The notes beneath the pieces are model-generated. The model ran no database searches. It saw only the letters and a program-made list of their open reading frames with translations, and was not told the DNA's origin. A DNA stretch of 33,875 nt from a virus, in the IMG/VR virus record IMGVR_UViG_3300023176_004491, positions 1 through 33,875 of that record; one strand, given 5' to 3'. Positions 1 through 8,394 of this stretch are shown in pieces. Numbering within the stretch: the stretch's first letter is position 1; the number at the start of each line of letters is the position of its first letter. Position numbers and translations under genes: made by a program.

Positions 1-88
1 GGTGGCCGCGCGTGTGCATAAAAACGCTAGCGAGTGGCGTCTGCATTTAGCTTCTTGCGCCACCTATTACGATGAGAGCGTAAAGTGA
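1..88 (+). CDS. 3' end of an upstream gene (partial)
   Basis: The frame beginning at base 2 is open from the window edge to a TGA at 86-88 and encodes 28 codons ending in ATYYDESVK. Its stop overlaps the GTG start of the next gene as GTGA, the same coupling used at many junctions in this window. That junction, rather than any recognisable motif, is the reason for calling it coding. The product cannot be identified from this fragment. It lies directly upstream of the terminase small subunit, so it belongs to the same transcription unit. An 8-bp perfect palindrome (CGCTAGCG, 25-32) lies inside it and has no evident role. Confidence 0.5.
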   Translation, partial: VAARVHKNASEWRLHLASCATYYDESVK

Positions 89-576
89 AACTTACCGTGA
101 CCGAATATGCGGAGTATCGTAAGAAGAAAGGGTGGCGCGGTACGTCGCGAAGGGCCGTCTACGATGCCATTGACAAAGGATGGATAAAGCGCGGTCGCGA
201 CGGCCGGATTGATGTTGAGGCGGCAGACCGGCAATGGGCCAGCCAAAGCCGTTCAAGAAGCGACGGACAGAGCGTTGGTTCTGATGCCGTCGAAGCGGCC
301 GACCTTAACTACCACCGAGCACGCAAAGAGAAAGAGCTCGCTGACAAAGTGGAGCTTGAGAACGCCGAACGCCGTGGCGAGCTGGTAGAGCGGAAAGCGG
401 TTGAGTCAAAGTGGTTCGCACTCGCGCGCGCGACCCGTGACCGAATGCTCGGCTTGGCTGACCGATGTGCGGGCCAGGTGGCGATGATGGCAAGTGAGCA
501 CGAATGCCGCGTCTTTCTCGAACGCGAGATACGCGATGCGCTTCGCGAGCTCGCAGAGACCCTTGCCGATGAGTGA
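85..576 (+). CDS. terS: Terminase small subunit (Nu1-like DNA-packaging protein)
   Basis: This 163-residue protein probably recognises the packaging site and recruits the large terminase. Residues 1-50 look like an excisionase/Nu1-type winged helix: a segment around EYAEYRKKKGW, then a basic turn and GWIKRGRDGRID. A helical, highly charged central region follows (KEKELADKVELENAERRGEL, about 82-101), then a hydrophobic helix pair near ARATRDRMLGLADRCAGQVA, as is usual in phage small terminases that precede GpA-type large subunits. The GTG start at 85 is chosen because an in-frame stop lies just upstream (73-75) and it overlaps the preceding stop as GTGA. The ATG of the next gene overlaps its 3' end. 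The family assignment rests on pattern and position, not on a search. Confidence 0.8.
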   Translation: MKLTVTEYAEYRKKKGWRGTSRRAVYDAIDKGWIKRGRDGRIDVEAADRQWASQSRSRSDGQSVGSDAVEAADLNYHRARKEKELADKVELENAERRGELVERKAVESKWFALARATRDRMLGLADRCAGQVAMMASEHECRVFLEREIRDALRELAETLADE

Positions 577-754
577 GCAAAAGTGCTGGCGGCCTGGGTG
601 CGATAAACCGGCAACGCATCGCGTTCAATGGACCGAAGGCGGCACGGTTGGCGATGCTTTCTTGCAACTCTATTGCACAGCTCACGCGGTGGAATATCTA
701 AGCGCTCAACCCTGGCAGGCTGGAAAGCCAGAGGTAAGCCGTGGCGACGAATGA
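569..754 (+). CDS. Small zinc-ribbon-like protein between the terminase subunits
   Basis: A 61-residue protein starting at ATG 569, which overlaps the terminase small subunit stop. Its end overlaps the large subunit start by 14 bases, so it is translationally embedded in the packaging operon. It carries CWRPGC near the N-terminus and a C-T-A-H element near residue 36, a possible Cys3His zinc site, plus a central VQWTEGGTVGDAFLQLYC strand-like segment. An upstream in-frame start at 494 would add 25 residues but lies inside the small subunit gene, so 569 is preferred. Function is unknown. Position suggests an accessory to packaging, or simply a moron gene; neither is proven. Confidence 0.65.
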   Translation: MSEQKCWRPGCDKPATHRVQWTEGGTVGDAFLQLYCTAHAVEYLSAQPWQAGKPEVSRGDE

Positions 755-2642
755 CACCAGCGACCTGGCGCAAGCCTTCTGCAAAGGGCTTGACACGCCA
801 CCGCTTCAGACCGTTACGGAGTGGGCAGAGGCCAATCGCTTTCTTGACAGCCGGACTAGCGCGGAGCCTGGCAGGTATCGGCCAGACCGGACACCGTATG
901 CCGTTGAGCCTATGGACAAACTGAGCGCGCACGATGACACCGAACAAGTGGTGCTGATGTGGGCAGCGCAGGTGGGGAAGACAGAGATAGGCAACAATTG
1001 GCTTGGCTCCATCATCGATTACAGCCCCGGACCGACCTTGGCCGTTCAATCGACGGTTGACCTGGCCAACGACTTCAGCAAGCAACGGATCGCGCCGATG
1101 ATTGAGCTCTCGCCGGCTCTTCGGGATAAGGTAGCGCCACCGCGCTCAAGAGACTCAAGCAACACGCTCCGCAACAAAGAGTTTGCCGGTGGTGCGCTGT
1201 ATATCGTGGGGGCCAATGCGCCAGCCGGTCTTCGCTCAAAGCCCATTCGCTTTGTGTTCTTCGATGAGGTTGATAGTTATCCGCTGGATGCCGGTGGTGA
1301 AGGCGATCCGATTGACCTAGCCATGAAGCGGACCGCGACCTTTCGCAATCGAAAGATTCTGATGACGAGCACGCCAACCATCAAGGGTGAATCACGCATC
1401 GAAGCGGCCTTTGCGGAAAGCGACCAGCGGCGGTATGAAATCCCATGCCCACGTTGCGGAACCTTTCAAGCGCTGGTCTGGAAGCAAGTCAAGTGGCCCA
1501 AAGACCGGCCGGAAGACGCAAGTTATCAATGCATTGAGTGTGAAATGCTCATCAATGACGCGGAGAAGGCCAAGGCATTGGCGCAAGGTCATTGGCAGGA
1601 AACGGCCGAAAGCGCGCGCGGTATCGCCGGCTATCACCTTTCGGCGCTCTATTCGCCATGGGTCCGTTTTGGCGAGCTGGCCAAAGAGTTTCGGGCGAGC
1701 GCCAAAGACCCCGTTCGCCTTCAGGTCTTCGTCAACACGCGGTTGGCAGAGACCTTTGAAGACCAAGGTGAAGCGGTGGACGGTCACAGCTTGCTTGGCA
1801 GGCGTGAGCCTTTCGGCGTGGAGGCCAAGCGGACCGGCAAGGGTCCGGAAGTGCCGGCTGGCGTGCTCTGGCTAACCTGCGCGGTCGATACCCAAGACGA
1901 CCGGCTTGAAGCGCTGGTGGTCGGCTGGGGGGCTGGCGAAGAGTGCTACGTGATTGACCACCGGGTGTGGTACGGAGACCCGGCCGCGCATTCAGGCCAA
2001 TCGCCAGAGGGGGTATGGGCAGAGCTCGACATCTACCTTGGCCGGGAGTGGCTCCACGAGGGCGGAAACCTGATGCGGCTGCAAGCCACTTGTGTCGATT
2101 CAGGTGGGCACCACGCTTCAGCCGTTCGGACCTTCGCCAAACAAAGGGCAGGCCGTAACGTGTGGGCCATCGTGGGAAGCCGCACCAGTACAGACCCGAT
2201 ATGGCCAAAGAAGCCGAAAAAGACCAAGGTCGGGCTTTTCTATCGGGTCGGCGTAGGTGAAGCCAAGTGGAAGGTGTACCGCCGCTTACGGATACCGGAG
2301 GCCGGCGCGGGGTATGTTCACTTCAGCGATTCGCTTGACGGTGCATGGTTTGAGCAGCTCACCGTGGAGAAACGCCGGACGCGATACGTCAAAGGCCGGC
2401 CGGTGCATTATTGGTGGAAGCCGGACCATGCGAGGAATGAAGCCTTTGACCTGATGGTGTATAACGTCGCAGCGCTTCACGGTCTCTATCTTGGCGGGCG
2501 CAATCTCGAGCAAGCGGCCAAGCGCGCGGCGAGCGCCAGCACCAAGAAACGGACAAAAGCGAAGGTGGCCGACATCCGCCCAAAGTACAGCGAGCAAGCG
2601 TCCAAGAGAAGGCCGAAGCGGGGCGGCTACTTGAGGCGCTAG
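741..2642 (+). CDS. terL: Terminase large subunit, GpA family
   Basis: The 633-residue ATPase-nuclease that translocates DNA into the prohead and cuts the genome. The N-terminal ATPase has a GpA-type Walker A (WAAQVGKTE, about 74-82), Walker B with catalytic Glu (RFVFFDEVD, 170-178) and the coupling motif MTSTPT (208-213). A four-cysteine element (C236, C239, C264, C267) may bind zinc. The C-terminal nuclease shows acidic residues in AVDTQDDRLE (D383, D386) and CVDSGGHH (D453), with a conserved late NEAFDLMVYN segment. Length is close to lambda gpA (641 residues). The start is GTG. GpA-type enzymes are typical of lambda-like cohesive-end packaging, but no cos site was identified here. Confidence 0.96.
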   Translation: MATNDTSDLAQAFCKGLDTPPLQTVTEWAEANRFLDSRTSAEPGRYRPDRTPYAVEPMDKLSAHDDTEQVVLMWAAQVGKTEIGNNWLGSIIDYSPGPTLAVQSTVDLANDFSKQRIAPMIELSPALRDKVAPPRSRDSSNTLRNKEFAGGALYIVGANAPAGLRSKPIRFVFFDEVDSYPLDAGGEGDPIDLAMKRTATFRNRKILMTSTPTIKGESRIEAAFAESDQRRYEIPCPRCGTFQALVWKQVKWPKDRPEDASYQCIECEMLINDAEKAKALAQGHWQETAESARGIAGYHLSALYSPWVRFGELAKEFRASAKDPVRLQVFVNTRLAETFEDQGEAVDGHSLLGRREPFGVEAKRTGKGPEVPAGVLWLTCAVDTQDDRLEALVVGWGAGEECYVIDHRVWYGDPAAHSGQSPEGVWAELDIYLGREWLHEGGNLMRLQATCVDSGGHHASAVRTFAKQRAGRNVWAIVGSRTSTDPIWPKKPKKTKVGLFYRVGVGEAKWKVYRRLRIPEAGAGYVHFSDSLDGAWFEQLTVEKRRTRYVKGRPVHYWWKPDHARNEAFDLMVYNVAALHGLYLGGRNLEQAAKRAASASTKKRTKAKVADIRPKYSEQASKRRPKRGGYLRR

Positions 2643-2681
2643 CGATTGACAACGAGCGCCTTGAAGCATATTGTTAGGCCT

Positions 2682-2867
2682 ATGTATACAGCCGAAGACC
2701 TGGCCAACTTGGAAGCCGCCATCAAGAAAGGCGTGACCCGTGTTCGCATTGGCGATCAAGAGGTTCAATATCAAAGCCTGTCCGATATGCGCAAGCTGGC
2801 ATCGCGTATGCGGCGCGACATCGCCAAGACTCCGCGCGTTTACCGCGCCAGACCTTCAAGGGGCTGA
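2682..2867 (+). CDS. gpW-like head-tail joining protein
   Basis: A 61-residue protein with the gpW pattern: an N-terminal helix (YTAEDLANLEAAIKKG), a beta-hairpin (VTRVRIGDQEVQYQ) and a second helix (SLSDMRKLASRMRRDI). Lambda gpW is 68 residues and sits between the terminase large subunit and the portal, exactly this position. In lambda, gpW is added after DNA packaging and stabilises the head before tail attachment. The ATG at 2682 is preferred to a TTG at 2646 because it begins just before the conserved helix. The stop overlaps the portal start as TGATG. Confidence 0.85.
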   Translation: MYTAEDLANLEAAIKKGVTRVRIGDQEVQYQSLSDMRKLASRMRRDIAKTPRVYRARPSRG

Positions 2868-4387
2868 TGATGTGGCCATTTAAGAAGCGCGATAAGAAGC
2901 CAAGCAAAGCCGCAGAAAAGCAAGCGTATGCGCTAGGCTTTGCGGAAGGCCACAAGCGGACGTACTACAACGCGGCGAAGGCTGGCAGGCGTACGTCGAA
3001 GTGGGGGGAACGCGCGAGCTCTGCTAACGCCGTGACCAGCGCTAACGGGCGAAAGCTCCGCGAGCGGGCGCGGCATCAGATTCGCAATAGTCCGCACGCA
3101 AATAAAGCGAAACTGATGTTTGTTTCATCGGTGGTGGGCGAAGGCATCCGGCCGCAGGTGCGGACAGGCAACCCGGAGCTCGACATTGAAGCCGAACGGC
3201 TTTGGCATGAGTGGACGAAAGTGTGCGATGCCGATGGCCGGCATGACTTCTACGGGCTTCAGCGGCTCATTGCCGGCACCATTCCCGGCGATGGCGAATG
3301 CCTGATACGGCGAAGGCCGCGCCGGACCGAAGATGGCATGTCCGTGCCGCTTCAACTTGAAGTTCTCGAGGCCGATTACCTAGACGAAAGCCGGACCGAT
3401 ATGGTGGGTCGTGGTCGCATTGTTCAAGGCGTGGAGTTCAACGCGCTAGGGCGGCGGGTGGCATACTGGCTCTTCAAGTACCATCCGCACGATGTGAGCA
3501 GCCCAAGCAATTCGATGATGGGCATCACATCAAGCCGAATCCGCGCGAGCGAGATTGCCCACGTCTACTATTGCGACCGACCTGGCCAAGCTCGAGGCGT
3601 GCCTTGGCTGGCACCGGTCATGATGCTCTTGGAAGACCTTGAAGCATACGTTGACGCGGAAGTGCTCCGCAAGCGCGTGGAAGCCTGCATGGTGGGTATC
3701 TACAAGGGAGATCTTCAGCATTGGGCGCCGGCCTATGACGGTGAGACCGGAGACATTGAAAGCGTCCAACCGATTCGCGATGCCGATGGCGTGCCGATGG
3801 GCGATCTCCAACCTGGCGAGATTTACCACATCGACCACGAAGCGGACCTGAGCATTCACCAACCATCGGTTGTGACAGGTATTGAAGAGTTCTTACGAGT
3901 CACGCAACGGAGCATCGCCACCGGGCTCGGTATGACGTATGAACTTTTGGCCGGCGACTTGTCCAAGGTCAACTTCTCGAGCATCCGCGCCGGAAACATT
4001 GAATGGCGCCGCTTGGCGCGCCAGCTCGCGCAAGGTCTCATCGTGCGTCAGGTATGCGAGCCGGTGTGGCGCTGGTGGCTATCGATGGCCATTGCTTCCG
4101 GTGCTTTGCCCGAGGGCGTTGAATATCGGGTTGATTGGATTGCGCCGCATCATGAAGAGATCGACCGCGTGAAAGACCTCCAAGCCGACGTGCTTGGTCT
4201 TTCTAGCGGTCTCTACACCATGAGCGAGACGCTGAAGCGACGTGGGAAAGACTTTGACCAACATGTTGAGGAATTGGCCAATGAACGCGAGCGCCTTGGC
4301 GCCGATGGCGTGGCTTTGGATTGGCTACCAGAAGAAGAGCCACCGGCCGAAGACGCTGCGGTAACGGCCATCGAAGGCGTGGCATAG
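2867..4387 (+). CDS. Portal protein, lambda gpB family
   Basis: A 506-residue protein, close to lambda gpB (533). It forms the dodecameric ring at the capsid vertex through which DNA enters. The N-terminus is basic and tyrosine-rich. The family signature around residues 60-90 (RARHQIRNSPHANKAKL) is followed by VVGEGIRPQV. The central part carries DGECLIRR and the late stem region has GMTYELLAGDLSKVNFSSIR, a strongly conserved lambda-type portal motif. The C-terminus is acidic (EEEPPAED), as in gpB, which is trimmed in lambda; trimming here is only a possibility. The gene is coupled upstream to the gpW-like gene and its TAG overlaps the GTG of the next gene. Confidence 0.95.
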   Translation: MMWPFKKRDKKPSKAAEKQAYALGFAEGHKRTYYNAAKAGRRTSKWGERASSANAVTSANGRKLRERARHQIRNSPHANKAKLMFVSSVVGEGIRPQVRTGNPELDIEAERLWHEWTKVCDADGRHDFYGLQRLIAGTIPGDGECLIRRRPRRTEDGMSVPLQLEVLEADYLDESRTDMVGRGRIVQGVEFNALGRRVAYWLFKYHPHDVSSPSNSMMGITSSRIRASEIAHVYYCDRPGQARGVPWLAPVMMLLEDLEAYVDAEVLRKRVEACMVGIYKGDLQHWAPAYDGETGDIESVQPIRDADGVPMGDLQPGEIYHIDHEADLSIHQPSVVTGIEEFLRVTQRSIATGLGMTYELLAGDLSKVNFSSIRAGNIEWRRLARQLAQGLIVRQVCEPVWRWWLSMAIASGALPEGVEYRVDWIAPHHEEIDRVKDLQADVLGLSSGLYTMSETLKRRGKDFDQHVEELANERERLGADGVALDWLPEEEPPAEDAAVTAIEGVA

Positions 4388-6306
4388 TGGCTGACTGTAT
4401 CGAAAGCAGCATCGTGGAAGTTCCGGTGGTAGTGTCCACCGTGGGCAAGCCGGTGGTGTGCTCTTCGGTACAGGTGGCCGGTGGCCCGGTTGCGGTTGGA
4501 ACGGTTGGCGATACCACAAGCAAGGTCATCGTGGACCGCTACGTGGTGAACTACACGCAACCCGGACCGGTTTATGCTGGCACCGGATTGACCAAGACCG
4601 GCAGCACCATCGATGTCAATGCGGCCAACGCTTCAATCATCGTCAACCCTGACGATATCGAAGTGGGCTACGGTGGCACGCTTGATGTCCAGCCGCTTGG
4701 AGCGGTGGACGCTGGTGCGAACGACCAGGCCGCGCGCATCGACCATCGCCACAACCACGGCGACCTAAGCGCGGAGCTCGCCACGCATCATACGGCAAGC
4801 CAAGTATCGGTATCTGGCACATATCCCGAGATAGGAAGCCCCGGCGACGTTGAAGCCGCGCTGGCGCAGATTGACCTTGTGGCCGGCAGCATCGGCCAGA
4901 CTGACACGGTGGCCGGTGCTAACGGAGTGCAAAACACCGGCAATGATGTCAATGCGGTTATTGAGCCGATTTATGGCACAACCGCGAACACGGTTACCGA
5001 AGGCAATGACCCAAGGCTAAGCGACGGGCGAGCTCCGATCGGGCCGGCTGGTGGCCAGCTCGCCGGAACGTATCCGAATCCCACGGTGGTTGATGGTGCT
5101 GATGGTTCGGCCATCCACGATGACATAGCGGGCGAGATTGCGGCTATTGCGTTGAAAGCCGTGCCAGGCGCTTCGGATGTGCTAGTCATCGAAGACGCTT
5201 CAGCGGCGAACGCAAAGAAGCGCATCACCATTGGTTCGCTTCCAACTCCCGCGCCAGGGGGCCAGACGGATACCGTGACCGGTGCCAATGGCGTCCAAAA
5301 CACCGGCGACAACATCAACGCCGTGCTCGAGCCAGTCTTTGGCGCGGTGGCTAACACCGTGACCGAGGGCAACGATCCAAGGCTAAGCGATGCCCGTATT
5401 CCCACCGGGGCAGCCGGTGGCGAGCTCGCCGGAACGTATCCGAACCCGACGGTGGTGGATGGCGCCGATGGTTCGGCCATCCATCGGAACTTGAGCGGCG
5501 AAATAGCGACCATACCGACCAAGGCCACGCCAACCGGCGCGGACCTTTTAGTGATTGAAGACGCGGCAGCGGCGAACGCAAAGAAGAGCATCACGCTTGC
5601 TTCTTTGCCGTATCCAGCGCCAGGCGGCCAGACCGATACCGTGGCCGGCGCCAATGGCATAACGAATAGCGGCGACAACATCAACGCCGTGCTCGAGCCG
5701 ATTTATGGCTCAACCGCTAACACGGTCACCGAAGGCAATGATGCCCGGTTGAGTGATGCGCGCATTCCCACCGGTCCGGCTGGTGGCCAGCTTGCCGGCA
5801 CGTACCCTAATCCCACGGTGGTAGATGGCGCCGATGGTTCGGCCATCCACGATGACATTGCGGGTGAGATTGCAGCTATCGCGACCAAGGCTACGCCTGT
5901 GGCGGCTGATCTTCTCATCATCGAAGACAGCGCAGCCGGCAACGCAAAGAAGGCCATCACGGTCGGCTCTTTGCCTGGTGGCGGTGGTGGCATCACGGAG
6001 CCGCAGCACAAAGCGCTTCGAGACCTCATCCATTTCATCGACGATGGTCCGGCTGACGGGTTCCCAAGCGGAGCGGTTAAGGACGTAACTTACAGCGGAG
6101 CTTTCCCCACCGGGGTCGATTGGTGGGAAGACGCCACGCGCACGCAACGTATTGTTGACCTGGCCATCACGTACAGCGGCGCTTTCCCCACTTCGGAGCA
6201 GTGGCGCATGTATGACACTGATGGCGTGACTGTGTTGGTGACGCTGACGGATGCCATAACGTATGCCGGCGCTTTCGAGACCTCCCGAACCAGGACGTGG
6301 GTGTGA
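4387..6306 (+). CDS. Repeat-containing fibre-like structural protein
   Basis: A 639-residue protein starting at GTG 4387, which overlaps the portal stop. Residues 1-169 hold an N-terminal head with RIDHRHNHGD, a histidine loop common in phage fibres. Residues 170-535 are three tandem modules of exactly 122 residues, each with NTVTEGND-RLSDAR, GGQLAGTYPNPTVVDGADGS and VIEDAAAANAKK-type motifs. Residues 536-639 carry three short TYSGAFPT-like strands ending in ETSRTRTWV. NTVTEGND-RLSD and AGTYPNPT are recurrent in phage tail and neck fibres. The place between portal and capsid genes is not the lambda or Mu position of a tail fibre, so a head- or neck-attached fibre is inferred. No catalytic domain was seen. 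Confidence 0.8.
   Translation: MADCIESSIVEVPVVVSTVGKPVVCSSVQVAGGPVAVGTVGDTTSKVIVDRYVVNYTQPGPVYAGTGLTKTGSTIDVNAANASIIVNPDDIEVGYGGTLDVQPLGAVDAGANDQAARIDHRHNHGDLSAELATHHTASQVSVSGTYPEIGSPGDVEAALAQIDLVAGSIGQTDTVAGANGVQNTGNDVNAVIEPIYGTTANTVTEGNDPRLSDGRAPIGPAGGQLAGTYPNPTVVDGADGSAIHDDIAGEIAAIALKAVPGASDVLVIEDASAANAKKRITIGSLPTPAPGGQTDTVTGANGVQNTGDNINAVLEPVFGAVANTVTEGNDPRLSDARIPTGAAGGELAGTYPNPTVVDGADGSAIHRNLSGEIATIPTKATPTGADLLVIEDAAAANAKKSITLASLPYPAPGGQTDTVAGANGITNSGDNINAVLEPIYGSTANTVTEGNDARLSDARIPTGPAGGQLAGTYPNPTVVDGADGSAIHDDIAGEIAAIATKATPVAADLLIIEDSAAGNAKKAITVGSLPGGGGGITEPQHKALRDLIHFIDDGPADGFPSGAVKDVTYSGAFPTGVDWWEDATRTQRIVDLAITYSGAFPTSEQWRMYDTDGVTVLVTLTDAITYAGAFETSRTRTWV
4894..5991 (+). repeat. Three tandem 366-bp in-frame repeats
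   Basis: Units run 4894-5259, 5260-5625 and 5626-5991. Each begins GGCCAGAC and is exactly 366 bp, so no codon has been gained or lost among the copies. The encoded copies are very similar in the AGTYPNPTVVDGADGSAIH core and more variable in the segment just after it (DDIAGEIAAI against RNLSGEIATI). Synonymous differences are scattered throughout, so this is not a very recent duplication. The rigid length suggests that each module is a folding unit of a fibre shaft. Unit number could vary between relatives by recombination. Confidence 0.9.
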
Positions 6307-6572
6307 TGAGTCGCGGTCCCGCTAGCGTGCTGGTCGATGCCGATGGGAACGTGGTTGGCGTTGTGCAAGATGGCGAAGTCTATCGCGTTCAAGTGCAAGC
6401 GACCGTGGCGAGCTCGGACGGTGCAACCGCTGAAGTCAACACGGATGGAAGCCGGCAAGCGCTGGCCATCGCTCAACCTGAGCTTGTGGCTATAGCCTAC
6501 CGAATAGAAGCACAAATGGATGAGCTTTTGCGCCACATGCGCAGCATCACCGGAGAGGAAGACCCGTTATGA
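6306..6572 (+). CDS. Small protein of the capsid-fibre cassette
   Basis: An 88-residue protein of unknown function. ATG 6306 overlaps the previous stop as TGATG; a GTG nine bases upstream is possible but less likely. The first half is beta-rich (SVLVDADGNVVGVVQDGEVYRVQVQATV) and the second half is a predicted helix (VAIAYRIEAQMDELLRHMRSI). A small strand domain followed by a helix suits a trimerising adaptor between a fibre and the particle, but this is inference from shape only. Its stop overlaps the following gene. Confidence 0.7.
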   Translation: MSRGPASVLVDADGNVVGVVQDGEVYRVQVQATVASSDGATAEVNTDGSRQALAIAQPELVAIAYRIEAQMDELLRHMRSITGEEDPL

Positions 6573-7168
6573 GTACATTGCTGAAAGACGGCACTGGCGG
6601 CGGGTTTCTCGCCAAAGTGACCGCCAACAATCGCTTGGCCAGCGAGGCCATCGTCATTACCGGCGAAGACGACTCTATCCGCGTTGGCGATGGGTGGCAG
6701 ATATCAAGCAAGCCGGTTTCGTTTACCAGCTCGACCGCTTCAGCCATCCTCTACATCAAAAATGGCGACTCCAGAAACTTCGTGCTTGACCGGGCGGTGC
6801 TCGTTTTGGGAACGGCCACCGGTGGTTCTGGCGATTGGACATTTCGCGTCATGCGCAACCCTGAAGAGACTGGAACGATTGTTACCAATGCCTTGACGGC
6901 TGGGATTAGCAATTCAAATCACGGCTCAAGCAAACAGCCGAGCGGCCTTCTCTATCGCGGTGTTCAGGGGGATACGGTAGACCTGGCTGGCATTGCGGGT
7001 GGTGCTCCCTTGCCAATCCAGCAAGCATCGAATCGAACGATTTTTCCGCTTGGTAGGCAACTGCCTACAGGCACCAGCATAGCGTTTGAGCTTACGCCAC
7101 CGGCAGGCACAACGGCCGCGACAGCCGTCTTGGTCACGCATTGGTACTATGACGTTGCGGGGCTTTAG
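6569..7168 (+). CDS. Candidate capsid decoration/fibre protein, copy 1 of a module family
   Basis: A 199-residue, beta-rich protein with no recognised enzyme motif. The first 28 residues (LLKDGTGGGFLAKVTANNRL) match the starts of the next two genes, defining a shared module of pattern K-D-G-x-G-x-G-x-x-A-x-V-x-x-x-N-x-L. The remainder alternates short strands with Gly/Thr/Ser-rich turns and ends LVTHWYYDVAGL, consistent with a jelly-roll or immunoglobulin-like tip. It starts inside the previous stop (TATGA) after a purine-rich GGAGAGGAAG. A structural role is inferred from composition and position. Confidence 0.75.
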   Translation: MSTLLKDGTGGGFLAKVTANNRLASEAIVITGEDDSIRVGDGWQISSKPVSFTSSTASAILYIKNGDSRNFVLDRAVLVLGTATGGSGDWTFRVMRNPEETGTIVTNALTAGISNSNHGSSKQPSGLLYRGVQGDTVDLAGIAGGAPLPIQQASNRTIFPLGRQLPTGTSIAFELTPPAGTTAATAVLVTHWYYDVAGL

Positions 7169-7177
7169 GAGTTAATC

Positions 7178-7750
7178 ATGGCAAAAATACAAGACGCTAC
7201 CGGCAACGGCTTTGAAGCCGGGGTGGATTCAACCAACCGGCTATTGGTTGAAGCCGTCAACTTGGTTGTCCGTGAAGAGGCGGTTTTGCTTGGCGCATCT
7301 TTTGAGCTTGGCACGCTTCAGACGCTTACGGTTGACACTGAACTAGGCTTGATCTTCGTTAAGAACAATGGCGACCGAACCATCATCATCGACCGTTTCG
7401 AGTTTAGCGGAACGGCTTCAACCGGTGGTGCAGGCTCCACGATGCTCTTGACGCTTTACAAAGGTGCGGCGTTGACTAATGGAACAGCGAGTGCAGCGGT
7501 AAACGCCAATTTTGCCTCAGCTTTGACGCTTGACGCCGACATTGAAACCGGCAACGGCTCGACCAGCACGGTGAGCGGTGGGACGGCGTTTGGCTCCAGC
7601 TATATCGCCTTTGAAGGTGAAAGCACTTTCGACGGGCCGTGGGCTTTGCCGCGTGGCTCGCAAATTGTCATGGCTGCAACGCCACCTTCCGGTAATACCT
7701 CGATGGGCTTCACGGTGCGAATCTTGACGCACTTGCAGCGTTCTGAATGA
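7178..7750 (+). CDS. Candidate capsid decoration/fibre protein, copy 2
   Basis: A 190-residue protein preceded by a clear TAGGAG ribosome-binding site. Its start (KIQDATGNGFEAGVDSTNRL) matches the N-terminal module of the genes on either side. The rest is strand-rich (GLIFVKNNGDRTIIIDRF, then STMLLTLYKG and SSYIAFEGESTF). Its middle (FVKNNGDRTIIIDRFEF) resembles the equivalent stretch of the previous gene (YIKNGDSRNFVLDRAVL), so these two appear to be full-length paralogues. Its role in the virion is inferred, with no catalytic residues apparent. Confidence 0.75.
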   Translation: MAKIQDATGNGFEAGVDSTNRLLVEAVNLVVREEAVLLGASFELGTLQTLTVDTELGLIFVKNNGDRTIIIDRFEFSGTASTGGAGSTMLLTLYKGAALTNGTASAAVNANFASALTLDADIETGNGSTSTVSGGTAFGSSYIAFEGESTFDGPWALPRGSQIVMAATPPSGNTSMGFTVRILTHLQRSE

Positions 7751-8394
7751 GCCTAAAAACGACCATCAAGGACGGCAAAGGCACCGGCCGCACGGCATCT
7801 GTGACGGATGCCAATGCTTTGCTCGTTTCGGTCTTGCCGCAAACATCCAAGGGCATACCACCGGATGATTTGGCGTCGTTGCGGCAGCTTCGGGAGTTTT
7901 TTGTTGATAGCGTGGGCAGCGAGGACCAGCGCGTTGATGGGTCTGTTTCGGCCGTCGAGTTCTCTGTGAGTGCACAGCTTGGCATTACGCGCTGGGTGAC
8001 CGGCTTTCGGTTGATTATTCAAGGCCAGAATACCGATATGGGAAGCAATGACTTTCGGCGGTATTCTGCCACATCGGGCGGCTTGACTAACGGTGTGGAG
8101 ATTGAAGCCGTTCAAAGCGGTGTGACGACGGTTATCACAGGAGCCGGAGCAGTAACCGATATGGGGCAGTACCTGCGCTATGCTGATGACTTCCTAAACA
8201 TCATCTCGGCTATATCAGCCAACGTAGACTATCTGCATTTTGACTTCAGCTTTGACCAGCCGGTTGTTTTGACGGAGGGCACAAGCGATAGGCTGGTCAT
8301 CCGCATCAATGACGACCTCACGGCCGCTTACACAACACCTTCAACCGATACCGCACAATTTGCCGTAGCTCGAGGATATCAAGAAAGCGTATGA
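7747..8394 (+). CDS. Candidate capsid decoration/fibre protein, copy 3 with a different C-terminal domain
   Basis: A 215-residue protein whose first 25 residues (TIKDGKGTGRTASVTDANAL) carry the same module as the two genes before it. The rest is unlike them: a helix near PPDDLASLRQLREFFVDS, then a strand-rich domain with FRLIIQGQNTDMGSNDFRRY and YLHFDFSFDQPVV. This looks like one anchor sequence attached to a different outer domain. It overlaps the neighbouring genes on both sides by four bases, so the set is probably made from one transcript. No family was recognised for the outer domain. Confidence 0.75.
   Translation: MSLKTTIKDGKGTGRTASVTDANALLVSVLPQTSKGIPPDDLASLRQLREFFVDSVGSEDQRVDGSVSAVEFSVSAQLGITRWVTGFRLIIQGQNTDMGSNDFRRYSATSGGLTNGVEIEAVQSGVTTVITGAGAVTDMGQYLRYADDFLNIISAISANVDYLHFDFSFDQPVVLTEGTSDRLVIRINDDLTAAYTTPSTDTAQFAVARGYQESV

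Noticed and set aside
1-84. cos or packaging site, or late promoter, before the small terminase gene
   Set aside because: The stretch reads as the end of an upstream gene with a GTGA junction. The CGCTAGCG palindrome alone is not enough.
309-1085. Minus-strand 258-codon open frame across the terminase genes
   Set aside because: It overlaps three plus-strand genes with clear family motifs and shows no conserved feature.
4971-5684. Minus-strand 237-codon open frame with internal repeats
   Set aside because: The repeats are only the antisense reading of the 366-bp fibre modules.
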